Below are positions 33,588-42,905 of a stretch of 64,000 nucleotides of DNA, one piece after another. The DNA is from Chryseobacterium indologenes (lineage in GTDB: Bacteria; Bacteroidota; Bacteroidia; Flavobacteriales; Weeksellaceae): positions 62,001-126,000 of the forward strand of contig LAZY01000036.1 in NCBI GenBank assembly GCA_001013295.1, given 5' to 3'. Within the stretch, counting starts at the first letter, position 1. Each line of letters begins with the position of its first letter. The notes under the pieces were generated by a model. That model was not told the DNA's origin. It was given only the letters and a program-made list of their open reading frames with translations, and searched no databases. Position numbers and translations under genes: made by a program.

Positions 33588-33590
33588 AGA

Positions 33591-34892
33591 TTAAATTTTT
33601 TTCAGAAAATCCTGCAGATAAGAATGGATGACCATATACTTATTGATGGCTTTCATGGTGTTTATTGCTTCGTCTAAAGGTAAAGATAGAATATTTTTCA
33701 TCACCAAAATCCCTATGACCGAACTTCTTGTAAATCCCATGGTGCAATGGATCAGGATTTTTCCGTTTTCAGGGAGTGTTTTGTAGTTTTCAGTAATGTC
33801 AGCAACCAGTTTTTTTGTGGTGTCAGTTTCAAAAGAACCTATATCCAGAAAAGAGACAGAATGATAATGCAAATGTTCTTTGATCATAGAGATTTCTTCC
33901 ATTTCTGCAGACAGATCGTACACTTTCAGGGAATCAATATTTCCGAAATTTTTCAGATCTTCAGCATCAGGTCTGGATGAAATATAAAGACCGGGGAGAA
34001 TTTCTACTGGGATTTTGTTTTTTCTGAAGAATTTCCAGAATACCCAATATATTAGAAGATAAGGAGCATACAGTACTTTTTTGAACCATGGAATATTTCC
34101 GTTTTGGTCTTTTAAAAAATAGATGTTGTTTATTTGGTATTGAAGCCCGATACTGAGATTCATCAGAGCCGGCCACAATAAAAACAGCCAAGGCTTCCCC
34201 GAAAATTCATTCAGTAATAATGCTGCCAGAATCAGAATCCATCCGGATAGAAAATAGATATTGGCTACCTGAAAGTTTCTGTACAGAAAATCATTTTTTC
34301 TATAAGGAAAGATAACAAAACTGAGGTGGGCAAGGATACTTCCGGTTATTATATCAATACTGTGATGTTGATAAGTTGTCAGTGTCGAAAAACCTAAAAA
34401 AATAAGCCAGATCATTAAAAAATTTCTACCTTTTTTTAAATTCCTCAAAACTGACCAGAAAATAAAAGCGTAGGCAATATGGAGTGATGGTGCCTGGTTG
34501 AAAGGGGAGTCAAATGTTTTTAAAAACTGAAAAGAATATCCGAAAAAAATATTTTCCGTCTCAGGTTTGGGCAGAGAGAATTTTAAAGGAAATAAAAAAA
34601 AAACTATCCCGGCAATGATCGTTACAAAAAGCATTCTCTGTGTTAAAACCTTAAGCTGGTCTTTATAAGTACAGAGAAAAAATACAAGGCAGAAAAATAG
34701 TCCGCTTGTCATATACGGAATGATGGTCCATGGAATAAAAGGGATATATTTTTCAAAGCGAAAAAAGAATGAAGGAACTTCTGCCAGATTTGAAAGATAC
34801 AGGGCAGAACCATTGTAAACCACTGCAAATACAATGGCGCAAAGAAAGAGTGCGTAGATCTTTTGTGATATTGTCAGTCGTTTTTCATCCAT
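33591..34892 (-). CDS. PAP2 / dual-specificity phosphatase fusion (YnbD-like)
   Basis: A 433-aa protein. Residues 1-290 contain about six to eight membrane segments and a PAP2-type active site of the inositol-phosphotransferase (AUR1) style: QAPSLHIAY at 133-141 and STLTTYQHHSIDIITG at 169-184. After about residue 310 comes a cytosolic dual-specificity phosphatase with the Cys signature IHCTMGFTRSS near 381-391. Both parts could dephosphorylate or transfer lipid headgroups. E. coli ynbD has the same fusion, from memory. It overlaps the upstream dehydrogenase gene by 19 bases. Confidence 0.85.
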   Translation of the reverse strand: MDEKRLTISQKIYALFLCAIVFAVVYNGSALYLSNLAEVPSFFFRFEKYIPFIPWTIIPYMTSGLFFCLVFFLCTYKDQLKVLTQRMLFVTIIAGIVFFLFPLKFSLPKPETENIFFGYSFQFLKTFDSPFNQAPSLHIAYAFIFWSVLRNLKKGRNFLMIWLIFLGFSTLTTYQHHSIDIITGSILAHLSFVIFPYRKNDFLYRNFQVANIYFLSGWILILAALLLNEFSGKPWLFLLWPALMNLSIGLQYQINNIYFLKDQNGNIPWFKKVLYAPYLLIYWVFWKFFRKNKIPVEILPGLYISSRPDAEDLKNFGNIDSLKVYDLSAEMEEISMIKEHLHYHSVSFLDIGSFETDTTKKLVADITENYKTLPENGKILIHCTMGFTRSSVIGILVMKNILSLPLDEAINTMKAINKYMVIHSYLQDFLKKI

Positions 34893-35629
34893 TTGGCTTT
34901 TCTAAACATGATTCTGTTTAATAATGAAGAGGGAAGAAGTGCTAAAGATTTCATCATCCACTTCATTTTTACAGGGAAAATAATGAGTTTTTTTTGTTTT
35001 TCAATAGCTTCGGAAATCATTAAAGTTGCGGTGCCCAGATCGGTAAGGAAAGGTTTTTTACTTAAATCATTCTGATTAAGCTGCCTTAGTTTTTCCGTGT
35101 CTATATAGCCAGGGGCAATAGTCGTTACAGAAATTCCGAAAGGTTTCAGTGCCCGTCGGTACGCATCGGCAATCTGAATCACAGAGCGCTTTGTTTTGGT
35201 ATAAAGACTGGAGTTTTCATATTCCAGTATTCCTGAAACGGAGGCAATGACGGCAATGTTTCCTTTTTGTTGGTTTTTCATCGCTTTTCTGGCGGCTTCA
35301 AAGCAATTGACGGTACCAAGAATATTAGTTTGCAGCATTTCTTCAGCTTCTTCATAGGAAATCCTTCCTGCTACATCTTCAGCATAGCTTCCTGCACAGT
35401 TAATGAAAATATCAAGTTCTTTTTTATCAAGAAGAAAAGATTCTAATGCAGATACTATTGCATTCATATCACAGACATCAGCTTGAAAAACTTCAAGGTT
35501 TTCGAAACTGTTTTCCGGAACTTTTGTACGATCTCTTCCGCAGATTCCTACACGGTATCCTTTTTCAAGATAATGCCTGGCCAGAGAATAGCCAATCCCT
35601 GATGTGCCGCCTGCAATAAAAATATTCAT
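34874..35629 (-). CDS. Short-chain dehydrogenase/reductase
   Basis: A 251-aa SDR: Rossmann GGTSGIGYSLARHYLEKGYR (NAD(P)-binding TGxxxGIG form), INCAGSYAEDV (NNAG equivalent), and the active-site Ser and YTKTK (Tyr-x-x-x-Lys). The C-terminus is basic and hydrophobic (WMMKSLALLPSSLLNRIMFR), suggesting membrane association. First gene of a dehydrogenase-phosphatase-hydrolase trio. Substrate unknown; not part of E. coli ynbABCD, so an addition to this version of the cluster. Confidence 0.9.
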   Translation of the reverse strand: MNIFIAGGTSGIGYSLARHYLEKGYRVGICGRDRTKVPENSFENLEVFQADVCDMNAIVSALESFLLDKKELDIFINCAGSYAEDVAGRISYEEAEEMLQTNILGTVNCFEAARKAMKNQQKGNIAVIASVSGILEYENSSLYTKTKRSVIQIADAYRRALKPFGISVTTIAPGYIDTEKLRQLNQNDLSKKPFLTDLGTATLMISEAIEKQKKLIIFPVKMKWMMKSLALLPSSLLNRIMFRKAKWMKND

Positions 35630-35760
35630 AAGGGTTGGGTGATTTTCAATTGGATATAAAAAAATTAATAGTGAAGATAAGAGTATTTTGCCATGGATGC
35701 ATATTATTTTTATTTTCCCATAGATTGTATAAATTTCTAAAGATATTTGTGTCTAAAAAA

Positions 35761-36804
35761 TTACAACTTTCCCTTCACGCATTTCACCGTCTGATCAAAA
35801 CCATACTGCCACTGCATTTCCATATCCTTTACAAAATGCTGGTAGGTTTTGGGAAACGAAAAATCAAGTTCAAGCTTTTTCCAGTTGATTCCCTTTTCTA
35901 AATAATGTCCCTTCAGTTCCTGTTTGATGCTGGTAGTATCAATCTGAAAATCTGACATTATATTTTCGGTTTCCAACAGTCTTTCATTGGCACTGAAACC
36001 AAATACGGAACGGATAAGGGCTTCTTCCACGAGGGTATAAGGCTGCTTTTTTTCTGAAATCACTTCTTCGGAAAGGTGTCTGGCCAATTCAATCGGAACA
36101 AGGTCGATCACTCCACCCATATAATATTGATTGTGGAGAAGCATCGGCTGTACATAAAACATATCCGAAATAGAGGCCCGGGAGCTCTCGAGCATAGAAA
36201 ATGTTGTTCTGATTTTTGATGCTTTTTCGACAGCACTGTTTTTAAAGCTGACAGAAGAAGTGTTGAGGTATTCATGGCTTATTAGTTGAGCCGTTTCCGG
36301 GTCAGTAAAAATCGTTTTCCGGAACAGTTTTTTTTCATTCCTGTTTTGTCCAGATTCCTTAGGTCCAAATAAAAGCTCAGAGCCTATGATTAAGGTGGGA
36401 ATTTCTTTTGAAAATTCTGTGTTTTTCAGAGAAGGAAAACAGTCCGAGAGATCCTGAGGCATTTCAACAATATACCGGTTGAAAATATCTTCAATAACAG
36501 GAGCTTTTCTTTTGTTAAATATTTTTTTTAGGGAGAAAAGACCTATTTCAGACAATTTTTTATGCCGGGTCAATGTTGTCTGAGTGACAAACCGGTAATA
36601 TTCTTCCGATTTCATGTATTCTTTTCTGGAAAGATGGTCCGGGAAGGCATTGATCACGGTTGCAGCAAATGAACCGCCGCAGGAAGCGATGAGAAGATCC
36701 GGCTTCATTCCAAGCTCATCCAGTGCTGCATACATACCAAGATAAATCATTAATCTGGTTCCGCCTCCTGAGAAAATAACCGCTCTTTTGAATTTTTCAT
36801 TCAT
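35761..36804 (-). CDS. Patatin-like protein with altered catalytic dyad
   Basis: A 347-aa patatin-fold protein: oxyanion glycines SGGGTRLMIYLG (12-22), then LLIASCGGSFAATV (38-50), where patatins have GxSxG with the nucleophilic Ser; here Cys42 takes that place. The second catalytic site, normally Asp-Gly-Gly, reads YYMGGVIDLVPIE with Met229. Both dyad residues appear replaced, so it may be a non-hydrolytic lipid-binding protein or use a different chemistry. Four bases downstream of the CdsA-like gene, and 131 bases upstream of the dehydrogenase gene. Confidence 0.8.
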   Translation of the reverse strand: MNEKFKRAVIFSGGGTRLMIYLGMYAALDELGMKPDLLIASCGGSFAATVINAFPDHLSRKEYMKSEEYYRFVTQTTLTRHKKLSEIGLFSLKKIFNKRKAPVIEDIFNRYIVEMPQDLSDCFPSLKNTEFSKEIPTLIIGSELLFGPKESGQNRNEKKLFRKTIFTDPETAQLISHEYLNTSSVSFKNSAVEKASKIRTTFSMLESSRASISDMFYVQPMLLHNQYYMGGVIDLVPIELARHLSEEVISEKKQPYTLVEEALIRSVFGFSANERLLETENIMSDFQIDTTSIKQELKGHYLEKGINWKKLELDFSFPKTYQHFVKDMEMQWQYGFDQTVKCVKGKL

Positions 36805-36808
36805 GGTA

Positions 36809-37612
36809 TTAATTTTTTATCAGGAATGAGAGAATCCAGAAAAACAAAGGGGCATTGAAGATCAGGCTATCCACTCTGTCCAATAGGCCACCATGTCCGG
36901 GAAGAAGATTTCCGGTGTCTTTTACATTCGTTTTTCTTTTTAAATAAGACATAAAAATATCTCCAAAAAAGCCGGAAATTCCGAGAGCTATTCCCAGAAT
37001 TGTATTGATTAAAAAGTCTGTTTTGAGCAGAGAAAATCCTAAAATATTACTTAAAATAACGGTCAGAAAGATTCCACCGATGAGGCCTTCCAATGTTTTA
37101 TTGGGACTTATGTGAGGTGTAATTTTACGTTTGCCAAAGAATTTGCCCATCAGATACTGAAATACATCGTTCAGCTCTGTCACCACCACAACAAATATAA
37201 TATCATTAAGGCCATTAACGGAAGTTCTTATCCAATACAAATGGGGAAGAGAAAAAAGACAGACCATTATGACTATAAAAATCCCATACAATTGTTGTGT
37301 TGATGATTTTAACAATAAAAAACAGACCAAGATCAATACTCCTAGCAGAGAACTGTATAAAAAATAGTTTTCAATATTTAAATAATACAGCAGATAAAAC
37401 TGTGAGATACCGATGCATATTGATGAAATGACAGGGTTGGCGGGAACCTTAAACATTTTTGAAAATTCAAAAAATGATTGTAATCCTATCCATGCAGTAA
37501 AAACAGCCATGGCAAGCGGATGCGAAATACCCAGCGCAAAAACAATAATGATATAGATCCATGTTTTTACCCTTAAAGGAACGTCTGCAAATTTATTTTC
37601 TTCAGGCTTCAT
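36809..37612 (-). CDS. Phosphatidate cytidylyltransferase (CdsA-like, YnbB-like)
   Basis: A 267-aa membrane protein with about eight hydrophobic segments. The CDP-diglyceride synthase signature is present near the C-terminus: TLEGLIGGIFLTVILS, GFFGDIFMSYLKRKTNVKDT and GHGGLLDRVDSLIFNAPLFF. It makes CDP-diacylglycerol from CTP and phosphatidate. Its start overlaps the phosphatidyltransferase gene by 11 bases, which pairs a CDP-DAG maker with a CDP-DAG user. Whether this is the cell's main CdsA or a specialised paralogue cannot be told from the window. Confidence 0.88.
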   Translation of the reverse strand: MKPEENKFADVPLRVKTWIYIIIVFALGISHPLAMAVFTAWIGLQSFFEFSKMFKVPANPVISSICIGISQFYLLYYLNIENYFLYSSLLGVLILVCFLLLKSSTQQLYGIFIVIMVCLFSLPHLYWIRTSVNGLNDIIFVVVVTELNDVFQYLMGKFFGKRKITPHISPNKTLEGLIGGIFLTVILSNILGFSLLKTDFLINTILGIALGISGFFGDIFMSYLKRKTNVKDTGNLLPGHGGLLDRVDSLIFNAPLFFWILSFLIKN

Positions 37613-38204
37613 TCAGTGATTTCTTAAGTCGGGTATAGGTACTGATCAGTAGTAAAATAATGATGATTCCGAAAATATATTCTGAAACGGAAGTAATATT
37701 GACTCCGAAAAAAATCAATAACCCGTACAATCCCAGAATAAGTGCACGATCACTTTTTCCCATAGGGCCGTCATACCGCCGCTCTTTTCCGACAACTTTT
37801 CCCATCAGTCCTGCAAATTCATTGATGACACTTAGAACGATCATTATAACGATCAGATATAAACTTTCCGGCTGAAATTTCAACAAAGGGAAAAATATAA
37901 TGACATCAGAAATAATATCACCTACTTCATTCAGTACTTCTCCAAGTTTACTGGTTTGGTTGAATCTTCGGGCCATCATGCCGTCCAGCGCATTTAAGGC
38001 CATTCGTATCAAAAGCCCGATAGGAAGGGTTAAAAAGAACCATTTTGAAATATCCGCATTCCAGAATAACACTCCAATGATAAGAGATAAGAGGATTGAA
38101 CCGACCGTAATTTGATTGGCCGTAATATTATTCTTATTAAAAAATAATAAAACAGGAGTGAGGAGCTGCTGAAATTTTGGCTTTAGTTTATATACCGAAA
38201 TCAT
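37602..38204 (-). CDS. CDP-alcohol phosphatidyltransferase (YnbA-like)
   Basis: A 200-aa membrane enzyme with about six membrane segments. The family motif D-x2-D-G-x2-A-R-x8-G-x3-D-x3-D appears as NALDGMMARRFNQTSKLGEV, then LNEVGD: Asn71 and Asn92 occupy the first and third Asp positions, Asp74 and Asp96 are kept. The E. coli YnbA sequence, as I recall, has the same Asn pattern, so it is probably a feature of this subfamily. It transfers a phosphatidyl group from CDP-DAG to an unknown alcohol. First gene of the lipid cluster. Confidence 0.85.
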   Translation of the reverse strand: MISVYKLKPKFQQLLTPVLLFFNKNNITANQITVGSILLSLIIGVLFWNADISKWFFLTLPIGLLIRMALNALDGMMARRFNQTSKLGEVLNEVGDIISDVIIFFPLLKFQPESLYLIVIMIVLSVINEFAGLMGKVVGKERRYDGPMGKSDRALILGLYGLLIFFGVNITSVSEYIFGIIIILLLISTYTRLKKSLNEA

Positions 38205-38311
38205 GATGGTTATTGCTTTGTGTCATTTGACTATACCAAATATAGATAAAATTTTTAATCAGGTTTTATAATTGTTTGAAGGGTGTTTTTGTATTTTCAA
38301 AATGTAAAAAA

Positions 38312-38342
38312 TTGCTTTGTGTTTCTTTTTCCCATAACTTTG
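38312..38342 (+). promoter_or_regulatory. pyrG promoter
   Basis: TTG (38312-38314), 20 bases, TAACTTTG (38335-38342): a full match to the Bacteroidota consensus. It puts the transcript start near 38349, so the true start codon is the ATG at 38358 and not the longer frame from 38283. Confidence 0.75.
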
Positions 38343-38357
38343 CACAAACCTAATCTA

Positions 38358-39965
38358 ATGAGTAAAAAGAATACAAAATACATCTTTGTGACAGGAGGTG
38401 TAACTTCATCTTTGGGAAAAGGAATCGTTTCTGCTTCTCTGGGACTATTGCTAAAATCACGCGGTTTTAACGTAACGATCCAAAAACTTGATCCTTATAT
38501 CAATATCGACCCGGGAACTTTGAATCCTTATGAACACGGAGAGTGTTATGTGACTGAAGATGGTGCGGAGACGGATCTGGATTTAGGTCACTATGAGCGT
38601 TACCTTGATGCTCCTACATCCCAAAACAACAACGTTACAACAGGGAAAATCTACCAGACTGTAATCGAAAAAGAAAGAAAAGGAGACTTCCTTGGAAAAA
38701 CAGTGCAGGTAATTCCTCATATTACTAACGAAATCAAACGTAGAATTAAGATCCTTTCAAAACAGAACTACGACATCATTATTACTGAGATCGGAGGAAC
38801 TGTAGGGGATATAGAATCTTTACCTTACATTGAAACTGTTCGTCAGTTGAAGTGGGAATTGGGAGAGAGCAATTCTATGGTGATCCACCTGACTTTATTG
38901 CCTTACCTGGCTTCAAGTGGAGAATTGAAAACAAAACCTTCTCAGCACTCCGTTCGCCAGCTGATGGAAAGTGGAATTATGGCTGATGTATTGGTTTGCA
39001 GAACAGAACACAAAATTCCAAAAGATCAGAGAGCAAAACTGGCTCAATTCTGTAACGTTCCTTTAGATAATGTTATAGAATGTAAAGATCTGGAAACGAT
39101 CTATGAGGTTCCGATGTATCTTCAGAAGCAGAATTTTGACGATGTAGTATTAAAGGAGCTGGATCTGAAGAGTGATAAAGATGCTGATCTTAAAGACTGG
39201 AAAAGTTTCCTTAAGAAATTCCAGAACCCTAAGAAAACTGTAGAAATTGCATTGGTAGGCAAGTATGTTTCCCTTCAGGATTCTTATATTTCTATCGCAG
39301 AAGCTTTCAAACATGCAGGTGCTGACCTTGAAACTGAAGTGAAAGTAAGATGGGTATACAGTGGAGATATTACTGAGGAAAACATTAAAGATACCCTGAA
39401 AGGTGTGAACGGTATCCTTGTCGCTCCAGGTTTCGGAGACAGAGGGATTGAAGGAAAAGTTCTTACGGCAAAATATGCAAGAGAAAATAAAATTCCGATG
39501 TTGGGAATCTGTTTAGGAATGCAGATTATGACGATTGAATTTGCAAGAAATGTTTTAGGACATACCAAAGCCAACTCAATGGAATTTGATACAGCGACTC
39601 CAGATCCTGTAATTTCTTTAATGGAAGAACAAAAAAATGTAATCGATAAAGGAGGAACGATGCGTCTTGGAGCATGGAAATGTGCTTTGAAAAATGGTTC
39701 TAAGCTATATGACATCTATGGAGCTAAAAATATTTCTGAAAGACACCGTCACCGTTATGAATTCAACAGTGAGTACCTTCAGGAATTTGAAAAGAATGGT
39801 TTCCTTGCAACAGGAACTAATCCTGAAACAGGATTGGTAGAGGCTCTTGAGCTTCCTGATCACCCGTTCTATGTAGGGGTTCAGTATCACCCGGAATATA
39901 AGAGTACGGTTGCTACACCGCATCCTTTATTCAGAGCTTTCATTAAAGCTTGCGAGAAGAAATAA
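38358..39965 (+). CDS. pyrG: CTP synthase
   Basis: A 535-aa protein, normal length. The N-terminal amidoligase starts SKKNTKYIFVTGGVTSSLGK and has GTLNPYEHGECYVTEDGAET. The C-terminal glutamine amidotransferase has the catalytic Cys in MLGICLGMQIM and the His/Glu pair in QYHPEYKS. It converts UTP to CTP with glutamine as nitrogen donor. CTP is also the substrate of the CdsA-like enzyme encoded by the divergent cluster. A strong promoter and a terminator bracket the gene. Confidence 0.98.
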   Translation: MSKKNTKYIFVTGGVTSSLGKGIVSASLGLLLKSRGFNVTIQKLDPYINIDPGTLNPYEHGECYVTEDGAETDLDLGHYERYLDAPTSQNNNVTTGKIYQTVIEKERKGDFLGKTVQVIPHITNEIKRRIKILSKQNYDIIITEIGGTVGDIESLPYIETVRQLKWELGESNSMVIHLTLLPYLASSGELKTKPSQHSVRQLMESGIMADVLVCRTEHKIPKDQRAKLAQFCNVPLDNVIECKDLETIYEVPMYLQKQNFDDVVLKELDLKSDKDADLKDWKSFLKKFQNPKKTVEIALVGKYVSLQDSYISIAEAFKHAGADLETEVKVRWVYSGDITEENIKDTLKGVNGILVAPGFGDRGIEGKVLTAKYARENKIPMLGICLGMQIMTIEFARNVLGHTKANSMEFDTATPDPVISLMEEQKNVIDKGGTMRLGAWKCALKNGSKLYDIYGAKNISERHRHRYEFNSEYLQEFEKNGFLATGTNPETGLVEALELPDHPFYVGVQYHPEYKSTVATPHPLFRAFIKACEKK

Positions 39966-39994
39966 GGTAAATTATTATCATAAACGTCTACATA

Positions 39995-40028
39995 TAAACT
40001 CAGGTTGATTTTTGTCAGCCTGAGTTTA
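39995..40028 (+). terminator. pyrG terminator
   Basis: TAAACTCAGG and CCTGAGTTTA pair, with an inner TGA/TCA stem; followed by TTATTATATA. Weak T-tract. Confidence 0.65.
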
Positions 40029-40073
40029 TTATATACTAATGCATTATAGTATAGAGTTTTGATAAAAAAACAG

Positions 40074-40081
40074 TATTTTTG
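40074..40081 (+). promoter_or_regulatory. Putative -7 element of yidC
   Basis: TATTTTTG fits TAnnTTTG. It would start the transcript after 40085, which excludes the longer in-frame start at 40059 and favours 40170. Confidence 0.4.
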
Positions 40082-40169
40082 TCAGCTCAAAATTGCTACA
40101 GATCTATCAGTTTTCTTATGGCTCTGTATAAATGAAAAAATAGGAAATTTTAATTATAATAAAAATAAA

Positions 40170-41969
40170 ATGCAACAAAACAACGGAATCGATAAGAAGC
40201 AAATGATTAGTTTTGCGGTTTTATGTCTGGTTCTCTTTGGTTTTATGTTCTATTTCCAGAACAAACAGGCGAAAGAAGAGGAGCTTAAAGCTCAGCAGCA
40301 GAAAACCGAACAGGTAAAAAATGCTGTAAAACAAACTCAGGCAAGCAATATCAATCCAAATGTAACTCCTGGTGCGATTCAGACGGCAAGTCTTGGAAAC
40401 AATGAATTGAAACTGGAATTTTCAAGCTTAGGAGGACAGGTTTCCAAAGTAGAACTTTTAAAGTATAAAGCATATAACCACCAAACGGATAATGCAGATC
40501 AGCCCCTTTATCTGATCAATAAAAACAATTCAAAATACGGATTCCAGTTTAAGGATAAAACAGGAAAAGTAATCAATACTAAAGATTTAGTTTTCTCACC
40601 AACCGTGAACGGAAATGCAGTAACATTGACTGCTGACTATAACGGAGCTGTTATCCAGTTTATCTATACTTTACTTCCAAAATATACCCTTGATTTTAAA
40701 GTAAGAACTCAGGGACTTTCTAAAATTACTTCAGACAACAAAGCAGATTTCATCTGGGATTATAATGTGAGAAACCTTGAAAAAGGAAGAGCTCAGGAGC
40801 AGTCTCACTCAGAATTCTCTTATGCGTTCAATAATTATAAAGATTATGATTATGACGGAAGAACGACCATGGATGAAGAAAAAGAAACCCTTAACTGGAT
40901 TGGGGTAAAGCAACAGTTTTTCACTTCAGTAATCGAAGCTAAAAACGGATTTACCCAGAGCAAAGGAAATCAGGAGAATGTAGAAGAAGGTGAATATCTG
41001 AAAAAATTAAACTACGAAGGTTTTGTTCAGATGACAGGAAGTGAGCTGAATCAGGATTTTACATGGTATTTCATGCCATTGGATTTACCATTGCTGAAGT
41101 CATATGATAAAAACTTTGACGAGATCCTTCCGTTAGGTTGGTCATTTATCGGAGCGATGAACCGTTACTTCTTTATGTGGCTATATGCTATTATTGCTGG
41201 TTGGGGATTATCTGCTGGTTGGGTGATCTTTGTAATGACTATCATTGTGAAGTTGATCCTGTCACCAATTATGTATAAGCAGCATAAGCTGAGTGCGATG
41301 ATGAAGGTGATTCGTCCGGAAATTGATGAGGTTAATGCCAAATTCAAGGATGCAGATCCTATGAAGAAACAGCAGGCTACCATGGAAGTATACAGAAAAG
41401 CCGGTGTGAATCAGATGGCTGGATGTTTACCTGCATTGGTTCAGATCCCGATCTTCTACGCACTATTCCGTTTCTTCCCGAACTTTATTGATCTGAGAGG
41501 ACAAGGGTTCTGGTTTGCAAAAGATTTGACAGCATATGATGATCTGATCAAATTACCATTCAAAGTTCCTTTCTTGGGAGATCACTTAAGTATTTTTGCA
41601 TTGGCTTGTACTGTGGTAATCCTTATATATACTGTAATGACTTCAGGAAACATGCAGCAGCCACAACAGGAGGGAATGCCAAATATGAAAGTATTAATGT
41701 ATATCTTCCCGATTACATTCTTATTCTTCCTGAATACTTCTGCATCAGGTCTTTCTTGGTACTATTTCGTATCCAATGCAATTAACATTCTGATCATTCT
41801 TGTGATTAAGTACTGGATTTTAGATGAAAAGAAAATTCATGCTCAGATTCAGTCTAATAAGGAGAAACCAAAAACAGAAGGTAAGTTCCAGAAGAGAATG
41901 AGAGAGATGATGGAGAAAGCTCAGGAGCAACAGCAGTCTCAGGAACAACAGAGAAACAAAAAGAAATAA
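40170..41969 (+). CDS. yidC: Membrane protein insertase YidC
   Basis: A 599-aa protein starting MQQNNGIDKKQMISFAVLCL. An N-terminal membrane segment, a large beta-sandwich periplasmic domain (ELKLEFSSLGGQVSKVELLK onwards) and a five-helix insertase core (AGWGLSAGWVIFVMTIIVKL, NQMAGCLPALVQIPIFYALF, SWYYFVSNAINILIILV) are all present. The tail is Gln/Lys-rich. It inserts proteins into the inner membrane, with or without SecYEG. Start chosen for its promoter and N-terminal membrane segment. Confidence 0.97.
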   Translation: MQQNNGIDKKQMISFAVLCLVLFGFMFYFQNKQAKEEELKAQQQKTEQVKNAVKQTQASNINPNVTPGAIQTASLGNNELKLEFSSLGGQVSKVELLKYKAYNHQTDNADQPLYLINKNNSKYGFQFKDKTGKVINTKDLVFSPTVNGNAVTLTADYNGAVIQFIYTLLPKYTLDFKVRTQGLSKITSDNKADFIWDYNVRNLEKGRAQEQSHSEFSYAFNNYKDYDYDGRTTMDEEKETLNWIGVKQQFFTSVIEAKNGFTQSKGNQENVEEGEYLKKLNYEGFVQMTGSELNQDFTWYFMPLDLPLLKSYDKNFDEILPLGWSFIGAMNRYFFMWLYAIIAGWGLSAGWVIFVMTIIVKLILSPIMYKQHKLSAMMKVIRPEIDEVNAKFKDADPMKKQQATMEVYRKAGVNQMAGCLPALVQIPIFYALFRFFPNFIDLRGQGFWFAKDLTAYDDLIKLPFKVPFLGDHLSIFALACTVVILIYTVMTSGNMQQPQQEGMPNMKVLMYIFPITFLFFLNTSASGLSWYYFVSNAINILIILVIKYWILDEKKIHAQIQSNKEKPKTEGKFQKRMREMMEKAQEQQQSQEQQRNKKK

Positions 41970-41988
41970 TTCATTTCCATTATAACAG

Positions 41989-42021
41989 AAAAGAGAAGCA
42001 ATTGATTGCTTCTCTTTTTTT
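41989..42021 (+). terminator. yidC terminator
   Basis: GAGAAGCAA and TTGCTTCTC with a TTGA loop and a run of seven T. The A-run before it lets it also serve the convergent rnhB gene on the minus strand. Confidence 0.85.
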
Positions 42022-42082
42022 ATTGATGAACTTCAATTTTGTATAGAAGGTTTGTAAATCGAATGATTCACAATGTTTATTT

Positions 42083-42667
42083 TTAATCATATTTCAGTCT
42101 GAACGACTGTCTGTGATGTTTGGTAGGTCCATATTTTATAAGAGCTTCTTGGTGCTTTTTCGTAGCATATCCGAAATTCGTATCCCAGCCATATTCAGGA
42201 TGCTCTTCATGCAGTTCGATCATCAGTTTATCCCGATAATTTTTTGCAAGGATAGAAGCTGCTGCAATGGATAATACTTTAGAATCGCCTTTAATGATAC
42301 ATTGGTGGGGAATATAATTATACGGATGAAATTTGTTGCCATCCACCAGAATAAGTTCCGGAGTTATGGTCAATTGATCCAATGCACGGTGCATAGCATG
42401 AATGCTTGCATTGAGAATATTATGCTTATCAATGAATGAGGGTGGGAGCTCTGCAATGGCGTAATTCTTAACATTGTCTTTGATGTAGCTGTCCAGTTCC
42501 ATCCTGGTTTTAAATGTTAATTTTTTTGAATCATTGACCAGGTTTTGTTTAAACTCATCATCTAAAATAACCGCTGCAGCTACCACAGGACCACTTAAAC
42601 AGCCTCTTCCTACTTCATCACACCCGGCTTCAATGTAAAGATTTGACCAATTTTTTATTAACTCCAT
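42083..42667 (-). CDS. rnhB: Ribonuclease HII
   Basis: A 194-aa protein: EAGCDEVGRGCLSGPVVAAA carries the first acidic pair (Asp17, Glu18), ILVDGNKF the next Asp, and IAAASILAKNYRDKLMIELH the last helix. RNase HII nicks RNA in RNA-DNA hybrids and removes misincorporated ribonucleotides. Length normal. Convergent with yidC. The gap upstream to 42967 contains the SusC promoter and AT-rich sequence only. Confidence 0.95.
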   Translation of the reverse strand: MELIKNWSNLYIEAGCDEVGRGCLSGPVVAAAVILDDEFKQNLVNDSKKLTFKTRMELDSYIKDNVKNYAIAELPPSFIDKHNILNASIHAMHRALDQLTITPELILVDGNKFHPYNYIPHQCIIKGDSKVLSIAAASILAKNYRDKLMIELHEEHPEYGWDTNFGYATKKHQEALIKYGPTKHHRQSFRLKYD

Positions 42668-42905
42668 GAAGTTTTTTAAGAATACAAAAGTATAAAATTT
42701 TGAAATAAATGGTTTTACGGGATTTTGATTATTTAGTGTTTTTATTAGAATTATTAGACTTTTTGTTCTATTTATGTTGTGTTTTTGTGAATTTTGTCGT
42801 TTTTTTTGATTTCTAGTCTTTGTTTATTTTCTTTGTTTTGTAATGATTTATAGCGTGTTTTTGTTAGTGCTTTTTATTATAATTGTGAAAAATTAACATT
42901 TTTAT

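Noticed and set aside
39284..39715. 143-aa frame antisense to pyrG
   Set aside because: Shadow of pyrG.
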